This document shows, one piece after another, positions 47,901 through 59,900 of a stretch of DNA of 64,000 nucleotides. The notes below the pieces were generated by a model. The model searched no databases. It had not been told where the DNA came from and worked only from the letters and a program-made list of their open reading frames with translations. This DNA comes from Ditylenchus dipsaci (Eukaryota; Nematoda; Chromadorea; Rhabditida; Anguinidae): the NCBI GenBank assembly GCA_004194705.1, contig SADC01001291.1:620001-684000 (forward strand), written 5' to 3'. Made by a program: the position numbers and the translations under genes. Position 1 is the stretch's first letter. Every line of letters starts with the position of its first letter.

Positions 47901-50900
47901 GATGAACCCGGCTTAGTTCGCAGGTCCAATCGGAAAAATCTGATAACTTTTTGCAAAAACATCTCATATTGCAGGCCCATTCACTTAAACATATACAGAA
48001 CCCACCCACAAGCTTAATATAACTAAAAATGTAGTCTATGAATATCTGTAATGCATAGCTGTTGCAAGCCCTGTCTGTTGCTTATCACAAATATACATCT
48101 CAACCAAGTTTGAGTGACACTGCTAGCATATGGAAAATAAAAATTTGTTTCCGGTACTAGAAACGGCCAGCCAACAATTACGCCAGAAATAGTACAGACC
48201 AGTCATTCCCACACTTAATTCAACTTGCTTCTAACTTGCAACAAAATAGCATAACATTGACTTCCATGTTGTCGAAAACTTAATTTAGTTAGCAGTGTTA
48301 CCTTACTAACCACCAGAGCATATAGGTCAAAATTTGTGCAGTATAAGATTATTTCTCTTGACGTTCAAAGCTAACCAGCGTGAAAATTGAAAGCAAAAAC
48401 CCAGCTTTAACTTCCTATTACAAATATATAGGGCGAGGCGAAAAAACGCCGCTTTAACTCCACTTCTATTACAGCCTTGGCTCTACTGCACAATGGGTAC
48501 CAAAATTTCTTACTTTACTCCCCCTTTGGTTTTGGCGCTAATTACAATTATAGCATCTTTATTAAATTTTATAGGTCCAAATGCAGTTGAGTCTTGTGGA
48601 TGCCACTCTTCGTTTGGAGTTTTCCAAGATCCGGTTGAAGAATCTCTATGCAATAAGTGAAGAAGAAGTGCTTCGAGTCTTTGTCGGCCTAGGTCTCATC
48701 AAGAATACAATGGTCTGTGCTAACTGTGGAAATCGAATGCGAATCAACAAACGATCAAAGCTGGCTGATGGGATATGGGTGAGTTCTTTGGTATCTTATC
48801 TTTTTAATCGGCACAATTATAGTGGGCTTGCAATGATAAGAAAGGAAAAGTCTGTTCTCACAAGTCCATTCGATCGGGTTCTTTCTTCGCCAATTCCAAT
48901 TTGCCTTTCAAGCAAGCACTTCTTCTCTTCTACATGTGGGCTCAAGACTTCAACAATAAGCAAGCTGTCCATGAACTCAATTTGTCCAAGCATGTGATCG
49001 TGGATTGGTTTAGAATGTGCCGAGAAGTTTGCGAAAAGTAAGCAAAATTTCAATTTAACAATGTTAATCAAATGTTAAGCTATTGCAACAACCAAGAATC
49101 GATAGGAGGAAATTTCAGCGTAATCGAAATCGATGAAACATGCATCAGTCGTCGCAAATACAATCGAGGAAGAATGCGCATCGGTGCTCAGCAATGGATT
49201 TTCGGCGGGATTGAACGTGGCCCAGGAGGAAAGCATTCGATTTCAAGTGCCGGACAGAAAGAAAAAGACTCTATTGAAGCTCATCCGCAAGCACATCAAG
49301 GTCGGTACTACCATCATTTCAGATGATTGGCCTGCCTATCGTAAGCTTGGAAGAACAATAGGTCGTTACGTCGGTTATAAGCACTACACCATTTGCCACA
49401 AGCGATTGTTTGCGAGGTAGAAATTGTCTATTATCTATTAATTATAAATGATTTGTTCTAGGATTGAAGACACATGAACAAAGTCGAGGGATTCTGGATG
49501 CATACAAAGCACAAAATTAAAAGGATGTTTGGTACGTCTCGTCTTCATATTGAATCCTATGTGGCTGAGGCGGTCTTTCGTCAAAATTGCAGAGCCGACA
49601 ACAAAAACGTTTTGGATGCTTTCTTCGATCGTTTGGGAATGATATATTCTTTGTAATTTAATGTAAAATGTAATAAAGATGCTATAATTGTAATTAGCGC
49701 CAAAACCAAAGGGGGGAGTAAAGTAAGAAATTTTGGTACCCATTGTGCAGTAGAGCCCTTTTGTGTAGTCCACATACAGTCGACTCTTGATATATTGTCA
49801 CCCTTTTTCTTAAAAAAGGTTTCTATTTGCAAAATTGTTGATATCTTTAGAAAAGACTAGTATAGAACCAGAATAGTCACAAGATTCGGCAAAAGACATT
49901 AAAAAATCAGGGTTTAAAAAGTGTCGCACCCTAGGCAGAATCGAACTTCAGTGGGTGGCATTATATCCAGTGTCGACTGTTTCATTTTTTAACATAGAAA
50001 TAAAGACATGAGGGCGATTCCTTAATTTTTCCTCTTGCGAGAATTCAATTTTTTTCAATTTTGCGGTTTTTGGTTATTTTTTTCTGACTTAGGCAAAGTC
50101 TTAGACACAGAGCAGGCCAAGGCATGTTAGACGGTCTTAAAATGTGTCACAACTGAAAAAGACAGCAAAACTAAAAATTTTGAATTCCTCAACAGGAGAA
50201 ACTTGATGAAAATCTCTCTAAATTAAAAAAGCAGAAACAAAATCAAAAGGGCTTTTTAGATAAGAGCAATGTTCATTTACAGTCAAACCCCGATTGAACG
50301 AACTTTTTTGGTGGCTTTTTGGCCAGTGATAATTTGCTACACCTTTGGCCCAACTTTGGCTCCGAAGTTATCACTACCATACTTGTACGGGCGCCGGCGC
50401 TTTTGGGTTTTTTCACAGCTGACGCCGGCGCCCGAAAGTTTTGGAAAAGCGCCTCTTTTGTCACAATACTTGTACCACCTTCCTATTAAGAGCGTACCAG
50501 CGTTCTTTTTTCAAAACTTTTGAAAAATGTTTTTAAAATTTTCTTGAATTTTCTTCTTCATTTAGAATTATTCAGACAAAATAATACACTTTTTATTATA
50601 AAAACTCAATTTACAGACAAAAATACCGGCGCCGGAGCCGGCGCCCTTATTGTAACCTGGCGCCCGGCGCCGAAATTTCGAAAAGCCTGGCGCTCGTGTC
50701 CTATTTTCCGAAACGTGCAAGTATGATCAATATTTAAACTTTAGGCCAAATAAACCCTAGTTAAATCGAGATTTGACTGTATCGAAGTTGTGTCGTAGTT
50801 GAGCAAAATGAATGTGCGTCAAGTAGTAGACATCCTGAGGCAGGAGGATGGGGATTTGGTGTTAAAGTTCTACTACCACTGCCTCTAATAGATGTTCTTG

Positions 50901-53900
50901 TTGCATTGCCTATAGCCAAATGAGTGCAACAATAAGCAGTGAAAGTCTCTGTATAGCTGCAGGCGAGAATTGGATTAAATTGGCCAGGAGAATATATAAA
51001 TTATTTATTGGAGTAAAGGCAGAACTCCCAACTATTGCAAGACAGCCGTACCCATGAATTATTATTTGCCTTCTCTATTATTTGCTCCAACTCATCAAAG
51101 CCAAATTTATTCCCCAACTACACCGATGCGAAAATTAGTTTATTCTTGGGTTGAACATCATGATAATGATGGCAATCCAAACACGCATTAATGAAATTTT
51201 GGATAAAAATGAGCTGAAATAAATATGTGCTTACCGTATTTCCTCTAATTATCGCTCCCTCGACTTTGTGCTATTGTATCTCGGAGCAGAATTTTTTTTC
51301 GAACATGTTTTTTTGCATCTTCTCAGTTCCTGCGAGCTGTAATAATTCTGCATTTTAGATTTTGTATTTTCACCCAAAAATTTCAAAATGACTCTAATAA
51401 GCCCCCCCCCCTAGATGTCTATCGAAAGATAAGCGCCCCGGGGCGGCAATTAGAGGATACGCGGTAAGAATAACTTGTTAATATTGAAGAAGAAATAAAA
51501 ATGCATGAGGCAATAGATCACCTAGAGATTCTCGAAAAGCTTCCATGTTCCCGGTCAAATCCAGCCCGAGACCCGACTCGGAACCCCCTTGATACCCTTG
51601 GAAAATTCACTTTTGAAATCGTTTAAAATAAACGGGAAAATGCGGACGGGAAGCTGTTGCATGTACAGAACAAGCAGCTAAATTACAGAAAATTTTCACT
51701 GCAGTTTTTACAGAAAACGAAGTCCCAACAAAAATGAAATTTTGACCACTATTTTGTACATGTTTTCACTTGGCGGAAGAAAGTTTGTGTAAAATAAATT
51801 GACCAAAATTTGACTTTTTGCCTTAGAGGACTACAGAAGTTCTGACTAAAATGGTACGTGAACCCCAAAAAACAATTAGGGCTTTCTGGACAAAGAAACT
51901 CTGTTTAAGGGGCATGATCGTGCCCGATGGGGAGAAAAGGCGCGAACCAGCAGTTCTTTTCTTTCTCGATAAATTTTACATTCGTTCTCGTCTAGATTTT
52001 TTAAGTTTTCTGTCTAGTTTTTAAAAGCAGTATAAAGTCATCTATATCAGATTTGACGCAAAACGAGTGAAAAATAGGAGGATTCGAAAAAATTTTAAAA
52101 AAATGCTGGTTCGCGCCTTAAAGCACGGGCGTGCCCTTTAACAAGTTCAAAAAATTTAACAAGTTCAAACAAGTTCAAAAAATTCGAAAACAAAACAGCT
52201 TGAAAAATAGTTAACTTTCAATTGAAGCAAAAATCATCTGTCTTATGAGGTAGATAATTTTCTTTGCATTTAAGAAAGTAAAAAGAAAATTGGTGTTGTT
52301 TGCTGTAAGGAGCAGTGTTTTCCCATGAATATAAGTTGTTGGTTCAGGCTTCTCTAATTATAGACTTGAAGCTGGCACTCAAATGCCAAGTGGATTACAC
52401 ACACACCAATATTTGTAATCAAAGGTTGGGAAACAGGTAGGTACTGCTAATCTCTCAGATGTGTAATCAAAACGCTAACTTTGCAACATGTGAACAACAT
52501 AGAACCGGAAAACTCACACTTCCGAAAAGAGTAATGCAATTAGGGGTAGATGAGGCCCTGGAGAGTCATTATAGTGCTTCACACTTACCACTTATAAAGC
52601 TGGTTTTCTATTTAAATCGATGAGCCAGTTTAGAAACAGTGCCAAAACGAGTACTCATTAAAAGGAAAATGCCTAAAAAGCCATTTTTTATTTATTTTTG
52701 AACTTACCGTAACTGTTCTAATGAACCGACCCCGCCGCTCCAATTCAAAATCGTGTTCTTGGCATTGTGTTTTTGGCCTAGTTTTTCTAGACCATTCTTA
52801 GGCAAGTTATCCCTCAATTTGTAGATCATCTCACTGGCTACGAAATAGGTGTTGATTTAAATAGGAAAAGGAGTGTCAAAAACACAATTTTGAAATGAAG
52901 GGCGGTCGGTTTATTAGAATATTTACGATAGGCGAAAGAAAATCGAAAAAAGCACAAATCCATAAAATGTCACAAAAAGCTGACCAGTGTTGTAAATCTT
53001 AGAATTGCGGCACCAGCACCAGCTCACGGCACCGGTGTGATGCCATGAGCTGCCTGGTGCCGGTGCCGCACCGATGTAATTTCCATCCTATTAGAATTTC
53101 GGCACCGGCACTTATTTACGGCATTGACCTCGAAAAATTCGTCACGGGTACCGACTCCAAAAATTTTGGCCCTGGTGCCACTTACAACACTGGTTCTGGC
53201 TACTGCAATTTGGGCTTTTTAAGTCTTATACTTGTATTTGATTGAGAGCAAAACAAAATAGACGAAATAGGAATCTCGAGAATTACCAAACATTTTTGTG
53301 CACTTTGAAGGACTCAAATATTGCCGTGTATCTCATTTAAAAAGCAGTCAAAAGAATACATACAAATAATATTCTGAATGTGCCACTGAAACCAGGATGC
53401 TTCTATTTATAACACCAAATTTTTGTTCGCGCCAGAGATGTCAGGAAAACTCGTCTGGAACTAATTTTTTTGCTTGCTGGGCGCTCTAGCACATGATTTA
53501 ATTAGACTTTTTGCCTAAATACTGAACAATGCATTGGTAGTTTTCTTGGGAGACTTTTGCTGCAGCCCGACTTAAGGTTGTTGCTTGTGCAAGGGCGACA
53601 ATAAAATATATATATAATACAAATAAAAAGTAGAGCAACCATCGAAAAGCAGGTGTTTCTTTAGGGTTTATGCGCAAATAGACGGTTGCCGTTTTTTCCT
53701 CCAAGCTCTCCTGCGCTCGCATTCTTTCTGGACACCGAAATGGTCAATAAAATAGTTCTGTGCATTTGCAGTTGAATGGGATTTCGGGGTAGAATTTTAA
53801 TCTAAAATTGGCTTAAGCCACATCGGAGACTTTAACGCAATCCCATCCCGTTTCACAGCGACACAAGAAATAAATATATCTTTATTAAAGCTAAAATAAA

Positions 53901-56900
53901 ATGTGAATAATTATTTGATGTGAATTTTCTTAATTTGTTGAGAACACCAAACCGATTTTGTAAAGTGTTTTTTTTAATATATCTATTTGGAGACCAACCT
54001 GAATTCCAGCTCGTTTGCAAGCTTCACGATAGGCCCATTTCCACAGATCTTTGTAGTCTTTTTGGTTGGGGCTAGGCTCTTTTTCCTCAGTGACTTCTGG
54101 CATGGGTTCATTGATGCTAAAGTGGTCCATATAATTATACATAATTACTGATATGCATCCATGTAAAACCAGATTCCAACCTGGGAATAGGCAGTGGAGT
54201 GAATGTGTCCAGTGAGGACTGTCGTCTTCTCTGTTGCAAACTCATCTGCCTTCCAAATATGTTGTTTTCCTCCTCAATAATCGGAACTCGTTGTTCTGCA
54301 GGTTCCTGCTTCAGCTCCATGGAGGCCCTAGTAGGTAGGCCGGACGGCTGTTGTAGGACAGGGTTCTACTTCTTCTTGTGCCTCCCCTTTCACAGCTGGC
54401 TCCAAGTACCTGAAAATATTGAGTTATTTAGATATAGTCATGACTATTACCCACCTGGCTGTTGTTGTGTCTTCTTCCTCGGCGTAGTTGTCATTGAAAT
54501 AGCAAGGCTCATCATCCTGCTGATGGGTGGGCGTGATGTCCATGTCCACGGATTGCACAGCTGGAACAAGCCCTCCATTCCGGTCGATACTGAACCTGTT
54601 AGGTGTGCGTCTGTACTCTTCATAAGTGGGAGTGGGTGTAGTGTGATTGCCACCTAAATTAGACTAAAATAAGGGTTTGTTGATTTTCTGCAACTTTCTA
54701 AAAGAATTTGGCCAAGATTCAAGTGAAAGAAACTTTTTGGTTAGATTCTTTTTTATATGAAATTTCGACCCTACCGGAGTATACGCCCCCTCCCCCCCAA
54801 ATAAAATTTTTTAAAAAGTGTTCCCAAACACCCTATATCGGCCTAAAATTGCCTCAGCAGTTCAAAAAATACATTATTTTTGAGTTCTGGTCTATAAAAA
54901 ATCGAGTTTTCATCATTTTGAAATTTCGACCATTAACCTGTTTTGGCATATTTTGGTCACTGGAGCTGGGCAAAAAGAGCCTCTAAATGCATTTTTGTTC
55001 AAGAGTCTTGCTCGGAATTATATCTAAGGTAAGTGAGTGCGCGCATCTCTAACCTACCAACCTACCCCTTCGGGGCGCAAGGGACTTGGTTGCTTGGGGT
55101 TGAGATGCGCACACCCACATACCTTAGACGCAAATCACTCGAAAATGACTCTGGATGCATAAAAACATATGCATACCAGAGCTTATTTATGCGGTAGGCC
55201 CCAGTATTGAAAACTATGTTCAACATCTTAGTTTTTGTTCAAAATTGGCCTCTTTTTGGTCCATTTTCACCCTAATACGGCCCTAAATCCCTTCCAAAAT
55301 GGGTACTTTTGGGTGGTCTCAAAACTCAATTTTTTATTGACCAGAACTCAAAAATTATGTTTTTTTGAGCTTCTGAGGCAATTTTAGGTTGATATAGGGT
55401 GTTTGGAAACACTTAAAAAAAATTTCATTGGGAGTGGCGGGGGTATACTCCGGTAAAGCCGAAATTTTACTACTTCCTTTTTTAGAAACTGCAATAATTT
55501 TGTGTTTTATTAGCCCCGTAAGGGCGTCCAAAAATTGGTATCGGTATCCGTGTTTCAGGAACCGAACCGGGGCATTGGGTGAAAGTTTTCAACCAGCAAT
55601 AAACGCACCTCAGCAAAGCTTCATAGTCACGTTATCGCCCGTGCGCAAAGTTAATTCCTCTTGCAATCTTCTGGCACTTATAACTTCTAGTGTAAAAATT
55701 TGTTCTAGGATACATGATAGGTTAGACAGTCAGAGAAAACACGCTGTTTTAGTGCTTTCTTTCTCTTTATTCAAACTAATGGATAAATATAAAAGCAATG
55801 GCGCTACTCAGATTTACACACTCTTCTCATCCTGGGGGCTACTCGGTGTGACCCCTCTTTTAATTTTTTTGACTATTTTCAAAAAGTCAAAGGCCTGTAT
55901 AGGGAGGGGAAGAGACAAAGAAGGGGCCATTCATTTAAGAGAGCCCACTGGCAAAAAATAAAAACTTTGAAACTGTTATTGAATACTTCGATCTACCACA
56001 TATAGTAACAGGTGGTCCTGATAATGGAAAAGAGCCGTAACTTTCATATGCATTCTGTTTTCATGCTTCCAGACTCTGTATTCCAGAGTCACTTTCAAGT
56101 GATTTTGTAACAGGTATTCATACCTATCTGAAGTTGTCAACCCCTCCGCACCAAAACCGAAATAAAAATTTTCTAACTTTTGCGTATGCAAAAGATTTGG
56201 TATTACAGTCGCTTCTCGATGCGAAGATCTCTCTGAGAGCAGTTACAGAAGTTCGTTGCATCGAGAGGTGACGGCTGTATGCTGAAAGTTAGCTGACAAA
56301 CTAAGCCTTTGCTAGAGCTATTACTGAAGAAAACGTTTCTTCAATTTTTGTTTTAATTTAGCCCATTGGTCCACAAATTAAAATACTTGAACACCCGTTG
56401 ACCCACCTTCTCCCCCTGTTGCATATCCATCCAACAAGTAGTCTGATGTGGAAGGCTGTCTACTGTCATACCTCCTCCCTGCTGCTGCCAATTGTGCCTC
56501 ATAATTCACATCTGGGACCACCTGACTACTCTCTCCTTTCTCAATCACTTCAGCCTCCTCATAATGCTCAGGTTGCCTCCTGAAGTCTCCAGCCGCCTCC
56601 TCATCTATGGTGTCATCAGCAGAGAAAGAGCAGTAGACCCCTAAAGCATGGCGTCCAGACCCCACAGGACTGGGCCCATCTAAATAGCTGGTGTGTTGCC
56701 TTGGTTTGGACACTACTGTGCCAGCTGAACTGCTGAAACCACCTTCTTCTGAATCATACTCCCCTGTATATTGGGGCCTGTGAGCAGGCATTGGGGTGGT
56801 CAGAGTGGCTGAGGAGTTGCTTCTACTACCTCCTGCAGGCAGATTGGGGTGGCGAATTCCGAGGAAGACGACACCAGCAATGCTCGACTTGGGGGTAATT

Positions 56901-59900
56901 GGTCTGCTGGAGTGTACAAAAAACCAGTGCTGACCCTACTCCCACCATTGGCCACTGGCTGAATGCTCGACTGGTAGGGCTCATCCGAGTCATAGTAACT
57001 AAAATCATAGTATTGTAGTCATAGTAACTAAAACTAAAAAATAAATTTCATATGAATGTTGTTTAACAGTTAACTCGATTTTTAACCTTATTCCTTGCTT
57101 TTAACTTTTGACTAAAATACTGCTAAAATTGAAAAAAATTGCATAAAATCAACAAAATCCAATTGTTATCAAAATCGAGCTAACTGTGTAACATAACCTT
57201 ACCTTTGAGTTGGAAGTCCACCTGGTAGCTGTGGGCCAGAGAAGTCGTCCATCTGCAGGTCATATTCACCCTCCTCCTCACTGTCAGCCTCCATAGAGCG
57301 TGTGAAGTGACCATTGGCATCAATTATCCTGCTGCCCCACCTTCCTCCTGTTCATCGTAGTAATAGTGCTGGTTGTGCATCTGATGGTGGGGAGAATAGC
57401 CGTAGGGTTGGGCGTGAGGGTAGTCATAGTCCTGGTTGGGAGGTATATAATCGTCATCAATTCCCACTTCCTCCTCCTCATAGAATACTGGCGGAGGTGG
57501 AGGTGAGTTGCGTCTAGGGGTTGCGAGGTGTTGGCTGACTGGAATGGGTAGTGAGGCGCAGGTTCTTCTGGAGAAGAGTAGTTTAGACATTCTTCCTCCT
57601 CTGGAGAGGGCTGCTGGCTGGATGACTGGTGGTGCATCATCAGGTTATGATTGTGGCTGGAGATAGAGCCTGAAGTGTTTATGCATCACTTCAAATCAGT
57701 TTTATTTCTGCCTCTCATTGACACTAATGATCTATTTCAATTTTTTTGCGAAAGACATATTTTCGGCTTGAGTTCAGAATACCCCCCCCCCCCCACGGGG
57801 ACTGATCAGGTGGAGGAGATAACTTCATATTCGTGTTTCTCGACCCCGATTTCATGAGAAAGCCGGCTGTTTTTTTGGTTCTGAGAAAAAAAAAAAATTT
57901 TCGAACCACAGGGGGGTATCATGGTTTTTTAGTCAAAATTTGAAAAATTTAAATTGGCCTTTTGAATTTAAAAGGGAATAAGGGCTGTATTGGGAGGGGA
58001 AGGGAATAAAAGGGGGCCACTAATCATAGAGGCCCACTAACAAGAAGATGTTGAACATAGTTTTGAATACTGGGGCCTACCGCATAAATAAACTCTAGTA
58101 TGCATGCTTTTTCATGCATCCAGAGTCACTTTCGAGTGATTTGTGTCTAAGGTATGTGGGTGTGCGCATCTCAACTCCAAGCCCCCTGCGCCCCCTTCGG
58201 GGGCGCAGGGGGCTTGAGAGTTAGAGATGCGCGCACACACTTACCTTAGACATGATTCCGAGAAGTACTCTTGACCATAAAATGCATATAGAGTCTTTTT
58301 TTGCCACGGCCCAGTTGAAAAACATGGTGAGGCAGTCGAATAATATAGATATTCAAATATATAATGTTCTGCCATAAAAGTGGCCCCCTTTTATTCCCTT
58401 CCCCTCCCAATACAGCCCTTATTCCCTTTTAAATTCAAAAGGCGCCAATTTAAATTTTTCAAATTTTGACTAAAAAACCATGATACCCCCCTGTAGTTCG
58501 GAAAAATTTTTTTTCTCAGAACCAAAAAAACAGCCGGCTTTCTCATGAAATCGGGGTCGAGAAACACGAATATTAAGTTATCTCCTCCACCTGATCAGTC
58601 CCCGTGGGGGGGGATTCTGAACTACAACCATATTTTCTACTCAAAACATGGTAGACACTGTAGAAAAAGTATCAGACCATATTTTGAAAAAAAAGAAACC
58701 TTATTTTTAATCGTTTGGTCCCTCTGTGGATCAGATGCAAAAAGATGTAAATTAACTGCGAAAAAAGGTTTGCCCTTTGATATTGGCTGTATTTTTCAGG
58801 TGAAGACCAGAGACATAGGTGCAACCAAGGCCACAATTAGGGAACAGAGGGGGAGGTTTCTTATCGATTTTAGGGGTTGGAATAGAGGTGAAGGGTGGAT
58901 TTGGTAGATGGGACAGTAAGAGCTGCTTTTTGGTTAAAAAGAGTAATTTACCTAAAATATTCCATGCTAAAACCATTATTTTCTGGAACGCACCCCGTCA
59001 GATGCCTATTAGATCCAAATTAATTGCCCACCTTGGTGTCCATATACATCCTCATTATAGCCGTAGGAGCCGGTCTCTTCTCTGGTGTGTTTCCTGCGCC
59101 TTCGTCTGTGCGGCCGTTGGTGCTGCAGGTCAGTGGCATCAGGATGCTCAACATCAGGCCACTCGTAAATAGAAGAGGAACCAGCAGCCTGAATTCTCAA
59201 AATTAATAAAATGTGTCAATATTTCAAACCAAATGTCCAAACTATGCCCAAACAATAGGGAGAGTGATATGAAGGGGACCTGCCTAACCACCAGCCCAAT
59301 AAAACATTGGCCTAGGAGAGCAAGCAGCCAAAAAAGAAGATAAAAAGGAGAGCAAATGGCAAGCCATCTTCTCCTCAATCCATATATCCATCCACCACCA
59401 CCATAAATCTATTGGTCGGTTTTTTGTGGTGCTGCAGAAGCTGGCTTCTATATATAAGGAAATTGGATAAGAATATTTGGGGTGGTGAAAAGTAGTCCAA
59501 GTTGGTGAGTTAACCTTTGCAAGACTAAAGCTGAAATGTATATGGTCCACGGAGAAAATAGTTGAACTTTGCAGTTTTTTAGTTTCAATCAGTGCTATGC
59601 TCGTAGAAGCAGCTTTATTTGGGCGAAAGAATAGTTGAGTACTATAATCCGCCACTAGGATAAAAAGTTAGCTGTGATTGAAATGAGCAGCTAAGGGGCT
59701 AACTTTATAGCCTTTCTGCACTGTTCTTGTTAAAACCCCCAAAGCATCGAAAAAAAATTTGCCTTGCCCCCCCCCCTGATGTTTTTTTAATTATTTATTT
59801 ATTTATTTTCTTTACGATTTAGCTTAGCGAAAATTGGTCAGCGTATGTTAGGAAAGGTTCAAACAAGAGTTTTTAGTATGTTTAAGTCAGTCTGAATATA

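Larger units (their letters stand above)
37961..53998 (-). other. 16-kb unc-13 intron composed largely of mobile elements
   Basis: It holds the 38.1-41.2 kb nested pair, the 42.2-44.4 kb hAT-like element, the 46.7 kb foldback, the Merlin element, the 50.3 kb nested pair, MITEs at 51232, 51905, 52705 and 52985, and a possible small gene at 53498. 41.2-42.2, 45.1-46.7 and 47.9-48.4 kb show no recognised element or gene. Confidence 0.65.

Noticed and set aside
55428..55961. 177-codon open frame on the plus strand
   Set aside because: It begins inside hairpin-core MITE copy C, has no domain or protein-like pattern, and lies antisense to unc-13; it is probably chance.
59284..59655. 123-codon open frame on the minus strand
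   Set aside because: No recognisable features; it does not connect in phase to neighbouring unc-13 exons with good splice sites.
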